Shown piece after piece: positions 24,901-37,699 of a stretch of DNA of 64,000 nucleotides. The stretch is from the NCBI GenBank assembly GCA_036874045.1, contig JAZBRI010000011.1:15952001-16016000 (forward strand). The letters are read 5' to 3'. Within the stretch, counting starts at the first letter, position 1. Each line of letters begins with the position of its first letter. The DNA is from Cymodocea nodosa. Taxonomy: Eukaryota; Streptophyta; Magnoliopsida; Alismatales; Cymodoceaceae. The position numbers and the translations under genes were made by a program. The notes beneath the pieces were generated by a model. The model had not been told where the DNA came from. It saw only the letters and a list, made by a program, of their open reading frames with translations, and searched no databases.

Positions 24901-27500
24901 GGTTTTCCTCTCTCCTCCATTCAATATGATATCATACTTGATTTATACATGAACGGCTCTTGGTAGCCAGCTGGCCTTGGTTTCAAACGCCAACTTGCAA
25001 GAAGAAAATAAAAGGTATGGTCTTCAGCAATTTCATCCTCTCAACAACCATCACCACACCCTGCCTCAAGGGGAACACAAGTCCATTAGCGTATTTTAGT
25101 TGCTTTTGATGGATTGATTGATTCATTGATTTATTTGGAAGTAATGGAGAAAAGGAACCAGGGATGTCCAGGTCATAGAAATTGGTGGAAGGTGACATGT
25201 TTGGGACGTCAGACATGACATGTGGATGGAACAAGAAATCTCCAGCCCATCCAACCACCTCTGCAGTAGCGAGGATTTGTTCCAACTCATGTGTCAATGC
25301 TCATTGCTGTTCACCTTCTCTAGTTTCAGGCATCTGGGAAAAAAAATCACATGTCTATGTCGAGAGACCCCCTCTCTCTCTTCCCTACATGGTTCCTTAA
25401 CAAACAGGCCCTTGTCTCACCAGAACTGGGGACCCAACTGGAACCTTGGAAAGTGGCATCTGATTAATGACCAATCTGTATTCTTTTTTGTTGTTTGGAG
25501 CATCTGGTTCATCTTAATGATTAACAGGTTGTTAGCTATGGTTTAGGTTTTTTTTTCTCTTGCCATGTAGTTTAAAATGACTAAGGTCAAAGTAAAATTG
25601 AATTCCAAGTATTCTAATCCTTTTGCTCCATGTGGAAATATTTCCTTTACGCAAGCAGTGAAATTCAATTTCATTTTTTTTTTGGGTCAGTGCCTTAATT
25701 TGGATGACCTTCTGAGCATGGGGGAAAAAACAAAGGAAAACCAAAACCATGAAAATGGCTCATTGTACAAGGTTATCTCCTGACATGAGTGTAGGCATAT
25801 TGACAATGGAAGTTTAAACTTGAGAACCACTCTTTTGGAGGTATACATGCAACATGTTGCCAGGGGAGTGAATGGTCAAGTTGTTTCTTTCCAGCAAGAA
25901 AAAAGATGATGGGGAAGGGGGTGACCCCCCCTTGCAGCAGGGTAAAGGGGCCCTTGGGGCTGGAGTTTGAACCTCAAGCTTTGGATCCCCAAACCAAATC
26001 ACATGGGTGTGCAATCCATCAAAAGATTGTGTTCCTGTGGGAATCAGACAGAATTGGAGAATTACCAAGTTGGGATTTGACTTGAGGGCTTGATTTAACC
26101 GAGTCACTTTTTTCTTTTAACCTATTCTGGAATACAGTTGAAATGAGGCACTTCTTTTTCTCGTCTTTCATTCACTTTCTGAACCGTATAAGATGGATGA
26201 GGTGCTTGTGAGTTGTGATGACCCAACAATAAAGATCTGCTTAGCTGCCTGTCTTGGGCCATGGGAAAGAGATCTACCTTACAATACCAGTTACCAACGT
26301 AAAGGAGCGACAAAAGGAAAAGAAAAACAAGCAACCCTAGCAATTTAATTAATAAAAACTAATGGTACCCGTAACTTTTACTGAAATTTTTTTTTTTTAA
26401 TGAGATTGTAAAACTATAAAATCATGAAAAGGACAAAAGCTATAAATTAATTTCCCGTAGGTGTACCATATTTTTAAATATTAAACCGACGGTAAGAAGT
26501 CACCTGCTTCGAAACAAGAACATAAATATGTGATGGGAAGTTGTTCACGGTCCGACAAAGACCCATCGCTTATCATCGCCATCCAGATGAAAGGCTGATC
26601 CATTTGAGCATTTTCTAGCGCAGAACATGGGGCCGTCCGGTGTTTCTGAAGCGGTGGTGGCGTCAAAGTTTTCGGTAATGGAATCACTTCCCGTCTGTTT
26701 CTTTCCCCCATCCTTTGACAACTACCCCTTTTTTTAATTTGAAAGCTACACAATCAATCATTCCTAGCCCACGGTTACCATAAATTATCCTGCAGCTTAT
26801 CCTTAGGGCTCGTTGCGTGCTACTGTTGAGATAAGGCTTTTAGTATTCCGAGATGAGATAGCTGACCAGCGAAATGGGTGGATGGTGTCGCGTTCTGCTT
26901 GCCAGCAGAATTGTTCGTGGTTTCACTCCATCGAACACCTACAAATGATTTGGGGCTTAATTGCCTGCACGGTTCCTCCATTTTAATGATTTAGGACTAT
27001 ATTTTGGTCTCATCAAAGCATATGTAGAGCCAAATGACAAACAGTTCCAATTTCAAGTATCATTAATATCTCTCCCTTACCACATAAAGGTAATGAGTTT
27101 TTGAATTCTGAGAAACAAAATAAAAATTAGGTACGGTAAACTCTTCTCTAGACCTTACATTAGCAAGAATCTGTCATCCTTCTCCTTTTTTAGTGGTAGT
27201 AGAAAGCTATAAAAAGCAGCAAAAAAACTACGAAAGGGCAGAAGGACTATTGTTTTATGGACTACTAAATATCATACACCTGAAGAAAAAGAGGGCAAGC
27301 ATGAGAATGATGACAAAAGTGTTACTCTTCAAGTTGGCAGACCAAATGATTGAGAGGGCATGGATAAACAAATCTCAACTAAACAACACAGCAATGCAAT
27401 GGGCAATTAAGCAATAAATAATGAAAGAAGACTCTGACTCTCCCAGACAAGAGACGTGAGGAACAAAGACAACATCAAGCCATGCTATTTTCATAATAAA
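21930..27500. other. Gene-poor region, nothing recognised
   Basis: Both strands were read. Short open frames (for example 23731-23946, 23957-24178, 24380-24670, 24983-25297, 25814-26107, 26481-26753) have no family signature and no convincing splice context. Coding-like but broken text occurs at about 22880-23180 (VWITSKGAQYILSED, then VTLLEFLQHKLPRLQTL) and could be a degenerate gene fragment that I cannot name. The last roughly 300 bp are probably 3' UTR of the patellin gene. Confidence 0.5.
24548..24577. repeat. Perfect 15-bp tandem duplication
   Basis: The unit tcctccattgactag occurs twice without mismatch. A recent small slippage duplication in non-coding sequence. Confidence 0.85.
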
Positions 27501-27837
27501 GTTTTCCAACAAAGGCAATCATGTAACACATGAAACTCACAAAGACTGTACACAGAATTTACAGGGTATGACAAGCAGCAAATGGTATCTCTTCCTCCCC
27601 AACACTTTCCCTCAAAATGCATGCATCTCTGACAAACTAACACCAACCAATTCAATATAATTCAACAAAATAAATAGCACAAGATGAACGAAAAGGGAAA
27701 AAAACAAAACCTCCCAGATGCAGAAGGTAAATCAAACTCAGATAACATTCTTCCAGTAATAAAGGTTTATGATGCAGGTCCCAGCTCTATCTCCGTTCTT
27801 TGATCTTTATTAGATTTCATTGATCGCAATGAATCAA

Positions 27838-30412
27838 TCAGTTTTGCTTGGTCTTGTATCTATATAGGAGCTTCTTCTTCTTGGAGGTTGCATTATCTAT
27901 GGTGAGGATGACTTTTCCTGGCTCGCTAATCTTGAAGCTGTTTTTCTCCACAGCTTCATCTGTAGAGATGAATTTCCGCATCTTTTGCACGATTACATTG
28001 TATCCACCTTCCGCATCAGGTGCAAACTCCGCACCATAGCTGACATCCCATGCCAGAACTCGGAGCTCCCACACAATAATGCAAGCCTGTAAGTTAGCAT
28101 CCTGGATCAGCTAGAAAGCTTTGCATTTTAAAAGCTACGAATTACAGTTGCAAATTCATCATGTGATAGAATTTTCAGAACAATAGAAGTAGGCTCACCT
28201 CAGTTACAGGGATTTCTATGGAATGTTTGGATGCAGGCTTGATGTTGACCAAAGACACAGGATCTGCAGTGCAGAATTCTGAGTCACCGTCCACGCTCAA
28301 TCCTCCATACTGAACTGGAACTTGCTCAGGGGCGATATATCTGTAGACAAACTCCAATTTAGAAGGAACGTAATACTTGCTGAAGTAGATTAGCAAGGAG
28401 AACATAAGAACTAAAAAAGCTTTACTGACTTGAAAAGAGTTTCTGGAGATCTAGACGGTCCGGCATATACACACTTGCTCTTGGACCTTCCGGTGAAGAA
28501 GGGGGCCAACATCCTGATGAAAGGCAGGAACCACCAAGAAACGTTGATGAAAATCTGCATAAACAAATCACACCAGTAGAAATGGTAGTCAAATATGCAA
28601 TGCACATAACTGAAATGGCACCACTCAAAATAGAATCAAAATATGAATGAAGCAAATCCACTATTCAGCAAAGTCCAAACCCAAGATTTTGAGCCACCTC
28701 CTTCAATTCAGTAACCAACAAAAAAGAGCCCCGATGGGCGAGAGATATTGATTTTTGAAATGAAGGCTAATTTAGCACGGTAAAAAGCTTGTATACGGAT
28801 TTTTATGAACTCAGAATCATAAAACTATTATACGAGCAAGACCATATTATCGGCAGCTCAAGCCGATACCAACAAAATCAATTCGAGCAAACAATTTTCG
28901 ACAACCAATCGAAACTAAAAGCATTGGACAACGAAACAAAAAGGAGGACTTGTAGTTATCTGTGAATACCTGCTTGGCAGCGAATTCGGGATAGTTGTTT
29001 TGAAGAAGATGAATCGCCTCAATGGTGGTTTGTCGGAGCTCCTTCTTCCACAGCAGCGTCGAGTTCTTGAAATCGTTAACCTGAACAATAGTGCACACGC
29101 CCTCGGGGCTGAAGTCCAGCTTCTCCCTGGTCTCTTTCTCCAGAAGTTGCACCATCCACTTCAAGGCATGCTCTCTCTTCTGCACGTCCCCAAAGGTCTT
29201 CCGGTACATTTCCTTGTCCTGGAACTCTTCAAACACGCTGTAGAAAATAGGGTGTTGACCCTTGTCCAGTCCGCGCATGAACATCGCCTTCCCCAGCTCT
29301 GGCAACCCGAGGTCCTCTTCCAGCAGCTCTTCGATACCGTACTTCTTGCGCCACATGACGGTATTCTTGATCATGGTTAGAGCCTCCTTCGCCTTGAAGT
29401 CTCGAGCCCGGAGGAATTTGAGGAGAATCGTGTCGCTCTTCTCGCTGCCGTGGAGCGGGACTCCCCAGATGAAAACTTCTTCCGGTGGAGGTGGAGGTAT
29501 GTCCTCTTTCTCCTCTTCCCCGGCCGGCACGCCGGTTTCATGAGGCTTGATCTTCTCTTCTTCCACCACCTCCGCGGCCTCCGATTTCTTCCCCTCCTTC
29601 ACGATCTCTTGGGTGGCAGAAACGGTGGCCTGAACCACGGTTGTTTCGATGGCTTCAACTGTTTTGGTGCCATCAACCACCTCCTTCTTCTCCTCCGCCA
29701 CGGGAGTAGCTGCTGGCTTTTCTTCCTTCGCTGGTGCACATGGCTCCGGCTTCATAGGTTCCTTCCCCTTCTTGGTTTCAATGGTTTCCACAGTTTTTGC
29801 GGCGGCGTCCACCTCCTTCTTCCCCTCTGCCGCCGGCTTCTCTTCCTTCGCCGGCGCACATGGCTCCGGCTTCATAGGCTCCTTCCCCTTCTTGGTCTCT
29901 TCCACTCCTTCCTTCTTCGATTCCTTTGGTTGATCGTGCGTTTCAACGATCACCACCTCCTCTTTCTTCTCCTCCCTCACCTCTTCCTTCTTCTCCTCCC
30001 CCACCTCTTCCTTTTTCTCCTCTTCCTTCTTATCCCCCCCCTCCTCTTTCTTCTCCTCCACCTCCTCCTCTTTCTTCTCCTCCTTCACCGGAGGCTTGGT
30101 GAATTCATGCTTAGCCAGAGCAGCGATGATCAATAACTTAAGCTCGTCAAGCGCCTTCTGCTCATGGTCGCTAAGGTCGGCCACGACGTTTGACTCCTCC
30201 TTAAACGACGTCGATTGTTGGATCACCGTCTCCTTACTCTTGTCCTTCGCCTCCACACCATCATCACCAGCTCCGACATCCTTCTTCTCCTCCTTCTCCT
30301 TCTCCTTCTCCTTCTCCTCCACCGGCTCAGCCGCAGGCGTCGAACACTTCACAGGCTCCACCTCCGCCGCGGTCGCGGGGGCAGCAGCCGGCGATTGCGT
30401 CTCCTGGGCCAT
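27838..30412 (-). CDS. PATL: Patellin (CRAL-TRIO/Sec14 + GOLD domain protein)
   Basis: Phosphoinositide-binding membrane-trafficking protein of the patellin family, acting at the plasma membrane and cell plate. Four exons join in phase: 30412..28970, 28554..28430, 28340..28199, 28086..27838, giving 652 aa. Residues 1 to about 300 are a Glu/Lys-rich disordered region with tandem repeats. IPPPPPEEVFIWG precedes CRAL-TRIO-N (LLKFLRARDFK, about 325-380); the Sec14 lipid-binding domain (about 385-540, IVQVNDFKN, LLQNNYPE, INVSWWFLPFIRMLAPFF) follows; YIAPEQVPVQYGGL leads into the GOLD domain (about 555-652, ending VILTIDNATSKKKKLLYR). An in-frame ATG nine codons upstream (30439) exists; I chose 30412 because it has G at +4 and gives the MA- start usual in the family. 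The intron 2 donor is placed at AA/GTCAGT to restore FKYIAPEQ. Confidence 0.95.
29642..29905 (-). repeat. In-frame tandem repeat in the patellin acidic region
   Basis: Two copies of a roughly 43-46-codon unit, each containing KKGKEPMKPEPCAPAKEEKP followed by KKEV-x-TKTVE-like text. The DNA copies differ at few sites. Further (EEKKEEV)n-type repetition lies at about 29945-30090. The repeats lengthen the disordered N-terminus. Confidence 0.85.
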
Positions 30413-30520
30413 CGTCAAGCAGCAGCGCGTACAAGACAACCGTCTGGGGGGGAAGGGAGAAGAGGACTGAGCGCTAGGGTTTGTTTGTTTGAAAGTGGGT
30501 TGGTGATACGAGGGGCAAAT

Positions 30521-30530
30521 TATATAAAGA
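30521..30530 (-). promoter_or_regulatory. TATA box of the patellin gene
   Basis: Minus-strand CTTTATATAA lies about 110 bp upstream of the start codon, which would put the transcription start about 80 bp before the ATG. It is the only TATA-type motif in the GC-richer upstream block. Confidence 0.6.
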
Positions 30531-30539
30531 CAAGGGAAG

Positions 30540-33500
30540 AGGAGGGTCCGGAGGGAGAAGGAGAGAGTGGTGGCGGTGGTGGTGGAGAAGGCGGTGACGG
30601 CGGTAACGGAGGAGGTGGCACAGAGAGAGACGAACAGTCTGGCAAAGTGTGATGGACAGCTCTATGCGAAGCTGGTCGGCCCCACAAGCCGGTCATGTCC
30701 ACCAACAAATCTTTCCACGGGAACTGTTTTTTTTGCAAAATTAGAAAAAAAAATCCTGATTATGAAATTTCAATTAAATAATTTTTCAGGAACTATGACG
30801 TACTGATTTTAAAATTTCTCGTTCTTCTAAAAGAATTTGATGTAATTTTTTTTTCTAATATATTCAGTTAAATTAAATTCAAATTTATATTATTATAAGC
30901 TATAAAAAAAAATCATTTATCGTTCGAATACGTAAAGTCTTATATCGTATTTGATGTAAATTTTCAATCAACTAATTTCAATTATCAGCCAATGGTTGGC
31001 TTTATTTACTAATCAAAACAATGCATCTGTAGTCATCTTCTCATCTCGGTTAAAAAGATGAGAAGTAAGATTACAAAAAAAATTACAATCATTACGAAGA
31101 AGCATCAATTTTCGCAACGATATTTTCCATAATAATGATATTTTTACTTAAATTCCATCAAAATTAAACATCATGAAAAAAAATTTATATCGATATTTTT
31201 CTATATTAAAGTTGAAAATTATTTTATAATTTTGTAATATTTTTTTTATACGTAATGTGCCAAAATCACGCCAGTTCGACGCCCTGAACACGTTCATGCT
31301 GACCATGATGCCGGGAAGAGAGAGGAAGACAGAATCTTCCTTTAGCGTAACAATGATTTGTATTAACAGGCCTTTAATTTTTTTTTTTCATAATGGAAAC
31401 GTTAAAAAATTGGTACTCGAAAGCTTTTATTTTGTATCAACAACTGTTTATTAGGTTATTGACAGTTGATGGATAATTAATTTTGAATGCACCGTAGTAC
31501 ACAAACGTTGAAGAATCTGCTGTTCTTTATGCCGTTGCTCTCCCATCGTGCGGTGGAGGCCTCCGGTCTTCCTTGGATTCGCCGGAATCTCGAGGGAGAG
31601 AAGGGGAAAAGGGTGACGGGGCCGGCCGGCAGGAAGCCAGAGGAGCAGGCGAGCAGCTGCGCTGGCCGGACGGCAACGGTAAAGCTCAACGGCTGCCTTC
31701 AGCCTACCCATGTGATTGGGCCCCAGCCCAGCTCGTCCACTACTGGGCCCGCATAGGCTTCGAGAAATCCGACCGCCCTTCTTCTTCTTCTAACGTTCCA
31801 ATTATTGCCGAAACTTCAATTACTCCCTTTTTCCTTTGTAATTATCAAAAAAATTTATTATCATATTTTTGATTCGATTAATCTCGTAAAAATCAAGATT
31901 TAAAACAAGGAAGCGTTTGTATGAAAATATTGACATTGAAACAAAAAACGCTGGTCACACCACGGAGGAGATTTCGTAACTACACGGAACAAAATAATTA
32001 AGCGCTGGATCATGAAATGAAATGCGTGGCGGGGGAGGGAAAGAGTACAAGTTTTTTATTTTATAATGACAATATTTTTTTTAAAAAAAAGATACAAAAA
32101 AATATCGTTATCTATAATAATTAAACTCTTATGCTTGATTGAAAACAAGACAACCTTGATATGTTGTAAGAAATTGTAATAACTGAATTAATAAGAATAA
32201 TGATACTTGCAATCTATTCCTATCAATATTTAAAGTTGATAAATACAAAAATAACCAGGCATCTCATGAGTAACGACAACTCTCACGCCGTCCGTCCACC
32301 TCATGCAAGCCTTTTTTTTTTTTCCTAAAAAAAAATAAAAAATCTTCGACTTCCTCTTATTCTAGACGCAGAAAGCTCCAGGTGATTAGCTGGCGAAGAG
32401 GGGGGGGGGGGCGTTCATGATAATCCATGCCTCCAATAGTTCATATTATAGTATAAATGACAACATCAACAGTCAAACATGGGAGGGAGGAAGGAGTTGC
32501 CGATGTTACTAATTAATAATCTACTAATGCTCATGCACAAAAGGACTTTTGGGTCACAAGGTACGTGATAAAACAGCATCATAGCGATCATTAGAGAGAT
32601 TGATCTTTGGGTAATCTGGAAAATGGTCAATTCCACGAAGCTTTCTCTTCCTCTCACGACTCATTTTTATTTTTTGTTTGCTTTCAATTTCATCGGCCGC
32701 CGTCTACTGTTCGAGTACCAATAATTAACGGAGAAATCAAATCCACGGGAACAAGCTAAATACCATATGCAAATTGCTTCGTGGCTTGGAGTACCGAGGA
32801 AAGGAATCATGAGCTGACAGGACAACCTCCGACGATTCAACCGCATTTTGTATTCCAATCTACTTAATCAATTAAATGTCACGGCACTTACTTTATAAAA
32901 AGATTCCAGATAGAAGTTGACCGCTCGTTAAGAAGGAGATCACCCACTCTACCGAGCGTAAAGCTTTGATTTTGTGGCGTTTGTTTGGTGAACCTGATAT
33001 TGTATTATTGCGCCCTTCATCCTAAAAAGCGTGTGAAAACAGATCATCGTCATATGATGGACAATTTCGTCTACGCACAAGTAAATAACATAGCGTCAAC
33101 CAACAACTTCTGCCTTCATGAAACAACTGTCTTGTTTGAGAGAGAAAAAGAAAACGGTTCCCACATGATTCATTTTCACCGTGAGGAGTGCATGTACCCA
33201 ATGATCCATGCCCATTACAATATTTAACAATAAATAGTTGTTGCAAGTCAAATCTCACAGATGACACAGAGCAATGTAAAATGAATATGATACGGTAGGA
33301 ACAAGGGCGTAAATAAGTTCAACTAGAATGATTTGAAAGCCTAATCTTACCTAGTTACCTTTGATCCATTGATCAACTAATCAGGGGTAGAACATACTTC
33401 TATCTTTACCTGTTTTAAATGAAACACCTACTTAAAAGAGCCTAATCAAGAGTTGAGATCAGTTAATGCTAGGAAATGAGCATACCATATTTCTAATCTT

Positions 33501-33600
33501 CCTTGGGATGCATAAATTCGTATCCGAATAAAACTGACAGGGACTACAATATACTAAGCTTTTACTACATTTTTAGTTTCCGAATATACTTGATAGCACA
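30540..33600. other. Intergenic region with a patellin promoter and a GC-rich patch
   Basis: 30540-30720 is a GGT/GGA-rich plus-strand stretch upstream of the patellin promoter. 31480-31770 is a GC-rich patch with overlapping open frames on both strands (for example 31487-31756) that show no known domain. A poly-G run sits at 32400-32411. The rest is AT-rich with no recognised feature. The final part is the 3' flank of the hydrolase gene. Confidence 0.5.
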
Positions 33601-33613
33601 GCCAGAGAGTTAA

Positions 33614-36600
33614 TCACAAACCATTCCTTGCAACCAGGAAATCAAGAAACCAATGCCTAGAAATAGAGAACGCATTTTCAGCATCTTCATCTTCTTCTTG
33701 AGACTGTGGACGATGGGCAAATCCATGTCCCCTATCTGGATATATCACCAGCCTTGAACCTCGAATTCTTTTCTCCACATCAGTGAACACCTTTACCGGG
33801 CAAAGAGGGTCGTTATCCCCACAGATGAACAAAACTGGCACTCCTATGTCACTGGCAAGGGATGGATCGATATTGGTCCCATAAAAGCACACACCAGTAC
33901 CAAAGTTTCCTTCTTTGTCCTTGGCTAAGGTCTTCATCAACTGCTTCCCACCATAGCAGAAGCCAATGGCGCCAAGTTTCTTCGACATTCCAGCTGCAAT
34001 AAATTTATCAACCAGCCATTTTACTGATGTTGCAATGTCTCCTGCAACTCTCTCCTCAGGATGTTTAGTCAGCCAATCATTAAGCATGCTTTGGCCTTGG
34101 CCATCCTTCCACGGATTTCCACGGAACAGGTCAGGGACAAGTACACTGGAATTATGCCATCATGATAACACAGTGAATGTTTAGCCAAGTGAAATACAAA
34201 TGGTCAGGGAGGAACCATTGAAGCATAGTGTTGACATCTAATAATCAATGACGGAAAAACAAGTCACACTACACATGCATTACATAGTGAAATGCAACGA
34301 AAAAATTAGGGGGCAATTTTACTTATTTAGGTAATTTAAGTTTCTCAATCAAAATCATGACTTCATCTATTCGTTCATTTTGTAGACATTAGTACATATA
34401 AAAAGAACCATTCAAGCATGTCTAACAATTGATTAGGCAACACATTTTATGGTCATTTCATATCACACAGTTTCAGGCATAACCATTGAAGGTCCTTGTG
34501 ATGGTATATCTCCAATAAGCCTTGCTAAAGTTTCTTATTGCTAGAAACATGTACGACAGAAAGATCAACATGACAACAGAAAGATCAACATGACAACAAA
34601 TAATTAAATTGGCATTGAAAAAAAACTCTAGCAGGAATTATCTAGTTCTGAACAATTTCAATGCAATCTTACTTGTAGCCATTGCATGCCACTCGATAGG
34701 CAAATTCTCTAGTGGCTGAATCCTCAAAGCCAAAAATGTCTGACAATATCAACACTCCAATTCCATTATTGTTCTTCACAGCCTTAAGCAAATAAGCATG
34801 GATCTCATCCTCATCCTCTCCCAGAATAATCTCAGCACCTCTGACCAACTCACAAGCTTCATCATCATCTACATCATTCTTCATTTGCACTTTGCTAGTG
34901 ACATTGTTAGCTGCATTATTGGGTGTACACAGACACACTGGACAAGAAAGGTTCCCTTTTCCCTGCACAAGAACTGAAATGCTACGTTAGATGTCACATA
35001 TTACATGGTAAATCAACTGAAACGTCAATCAGAAATTGTCACTACAGAAAAGGCTTCCAATATTATAATCTTACTTTGTCTTTATAGGCTTCTTACAACG
35101 TGATTATAATAAACATATTTCCCGGAATAAATAGACTGTGTAAAGTCCCTTTTTGCCTGTTGACTTTTGAAACTAAGAGGGAAATAAATCGTGTAGATGA
35201 ACAATGACAAATACTGATACCACCAGAAACATCGTAATATCTTTATTGCTCAAGTGATGAATGTGGCAAAGAAATCCTTTATTGATGTTCTATTCCATTT
35301 GAGGTGATAAAACATCTTACTTTCTGCCCTTGCATTGAGTAACACTCTAATTACCTTTATTATTATAGGATTTCATTCACTTGAATGGCAGTGTCGTCAG
35401 AAAATAACCACAGTAAGAACAAAAGTGTAGGAGCCTAGAATAATTTAGAAAAACATGTGTTAATTAACAAGGGAGGACAGGACTTAGGTTAGTAAGTATT
35501 ACATCTATTATATTAAAGGAAGATCTTCACCCCCCATGATGGCATTGGGTCAGACAAATCCCATTACAAAATAAAAAAAGATCATTATAGTAAATTTTCT
35601 CCAGGTGACCTCATCCTACCAAAAAAAAAAAATCCTCAAATAACTACTCACCATGCTCCTTTGTTGCTCAAGAATAAATACTTGAAAACATAAATAGAGC
35701 TATAAAAATTACAGTGAAAGTTATAAACAACAAAACAAGTATCAAAATAGTGAAGCTATATTAATGAAAATAACACAAAATATGAAATCTAGAAAATTAA
35801 AAAAATAACCATTTAAGCAAGCAAAAAAGGAAAAAAAACATTATCACTCCAAAAAGAGGAATATGGTCGTTTAAACAGAAAAATGTCATTTTTTAAAAAA
35901 TTACATTTCTCATTTTTTCGAGAAATGAAACAGATTGAATTGAAAAATGAGTAATGGTGTTTAAATAGTCATTTTTTTCCCATTTTTTACAACGAATTAC
36001 ACACAAAATTATGGTAATTATGTGGGTACCATAGCCACACCCTCCTTTTTTCTACTCATTAATTGAAATGATTAAATTTTCATCCGGTAAAATTTTCTTG
36101 GTGGTACCACCAAGAATAATTTCTTAGTGGAACCCATTTTTTAAATTATTTTATTTGTAAAATTACTAGTTATTTATATCCTTTGTTAATCTATGGTATA
36201 ATCTACTATGCATTAATACGTCAACTTTATTTGAGCTATATTTGCTATTATTTTTTTCACTTAAAAATCAATGGTTGAAATTTAACAAAAATTAGTCAAT
36301 TTTAAAATGTTTAGATCAATGGTCAATACTTGTTTAATTTAAGTAACAATTTTGTTACATATATATAAACCTGTAATAGTAAAATCTGTACAATCACTTC
36401 CACATTTGTATATTTATGGTGATAAATGAAGGTGATACTAGAATGGTTAACTCGTGTCACCCTTAGAAAAGTTAACCACATTTTAATTTTGAAATTATAT
36501 AAAGAATTATTTTACCTATTTTTCTAGTGTGGTAAATAACAAGGACAATAGCTTATGGTAACACCACTTCTACATTTGAAAGCAATCACTCACATACTGC

Positions 36601-37050
36601 TGGTGAATCAAGAAGCAGTAAAACGGAGTGGCCGATTTGTCTTATCTTACATGCACACCAGTTATGATCGTTAGTTAGGGAGGATCGAATTGCAGTGATT
36701 AGTTGTACGGTTTCTGATTATTAAAGTAAGTTGTTTTCTTCTCCTTTTGCAACTTGAGAGATGCATTTTTCACATCTAAAGCAATTCCGGCCTATTCTAC
36801 TCACAATAACCAATCCACAAGACCATTTCCTTCTTTCGCATACATCATATTAATGTCAAATCCTGATGCATACAATGCACGGAAAATGCAGAACAAGAAT
36901 GATCGTGACGAGCAAAAGCGATATCTTGCTTACCATACAAGAGACATGGGAGCGGATGATTCCACGAGAGAACGGAACCCCGCGAACACCCTGCAGGGGC
37001 TTCGAAAACATGGAAGAGGGTAGAATCACAGATCCCGCTGTAGATGTCAT
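33614..37050 (-). CDS. Dienelactone hydrolase-like protein (carboxymethylenebutenolidase homologue), plastid type
   Basis: Alpha/beta-hydrolase of the dienelactone hydrolase family; the natural plant substrate is not established. Exons 37050..36934, 34962..34673 and 34145..33614 join in phase to 939 nt, 312 aa. Exon 1 encodes a Ser/Arg-rich N-terminus without acidic residues, starting MTSTAGSV and ending RSHVSCM, typical of a chloroplast transit peptide. Exon 2 carries DDEACELVRG, LKAVKNNNGIGVLILSDIFG and REFAYRVACNGY; exon 3 continues VLVPDLFRGNPW and holds the presumed triad: Cys in GFCYGG, Asp in CGDNDPLCP, His in GHGFAHR. The exon 1 assignment is mine from a strong donor (ATG/GTAAGC, complement at 36928-36936), exact phase fit and transit-like composition; the reading frame is also open for 190 codons upstream, so a longer protein is not excluded. 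Confidence 0.85.
34963..36933 (-). other. Long intron 1 of the hydrolase gene, with transposon-like sequence
   Basis: A 1971-bp AT-rich phase-0 intron. It holds a perfect 22-bp palindrome and ends of a possible DNA-transposon relic at about 36014-36565. No other exon is visible within it. Confidence 0.6.
36095..36116. repeat. Perfect 22-bp palindrome
   Basis: ttcttggtggt followed by its exact complement, centred between 36105 and 36106, containing a KpnI-type GGTACC core. It lies in the hydrolase gene intron within a possible MITE (weak inverted ends GTGGGTACCATAGC at about 36022 and GTGGTGTTACCATAAGC as complement at about 36550-36566). Confidence 0.85.
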
Positions 37051-37620
37051 ATCTCTCTCTCCGACGATGGTGTTTCGGCCACTGGACAGTGAGCGTTGGG
37101 CTAGAAGGAGAACATCATCATCGTATCTTATCGTGGAAGGGAGATCTCGACCACAACCTGGAATGCCCGAGAAGCAGATATCTTCAGGATCCGAAATATT
37201 CTTGTAAATGGATCCAACCCCCAGATCCGAAAAAGGGATCTCTCTCTCTCTCTCTCTGTTTCGTCCATGTCTCGCCCCCGTCCCGTGATTTCCTCCTGTC
37301 ATCTGTCCCTTCCGGATAGCGACGGAGGACATCGAGGATCTGGTCAAGCCCCGCTTCCGGTCCACCACCTTCTCTCCTTCTACTACCGCCAGTGTTGGCT
37401 GGTGTTGATGCCAAAAAGAAGTCCACAGATCAGGAACAAGTTCGCCTCTGCTATCGCCTATCTTGGTCTCTACTTTCACGTTCCCGATCGAAACGTATTC
37501 AGACTCAAGCGCCGGCGGTGGTATGGTCGGCAAGCAAGGGGGTGGACATCCCGATCCGTCGGCGTTTCCGAAAGGATTTTCGAGTAGATGGTGGTGGTCT
37601 ACACTTGGTTTGGCATTCAA
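37051..37620 (-). promoter_or_regulatory. Probable 5' leader of the hydrolase gene, open reading frame throughout
   Basis: The frame of exon 1 stays open upstream to an ATG at 37620 (190 further codons), but this upstream part is low-complexity (a GA repeat encodes RERERE near 37240-37260) and matches no domain. I take it as 5' UTR and promoter-proximal sequence, with translation starting at the transit-like Met at 37050, which has G at -3. Confidence 0.4.
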
Positions 37621-37699
37621 CGATGGAGCTCTCCTGATGCCCCCACATATTATTCATAGAAGTATTACAATGTAACATTGTTACAACAAAAACAACTGA

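Noticed and set aside
29450-30136. 228-codon plus-strand frame across the patellin first exon
   Set aside because: Antisense shadow of the Glu/Lys repeats: it is a Leu/Phe/His-rich translation caused by the CTT/CTC complement of GAA/GAG codons.
36856-37620. 254-codon minus-strand frame as an independent gene
   Set aside because: Its 3' part is explained as exon 1 of the hydrolase gene ending at a strong donor; the upstream part is low-complexity with a GA repeat and no domain.
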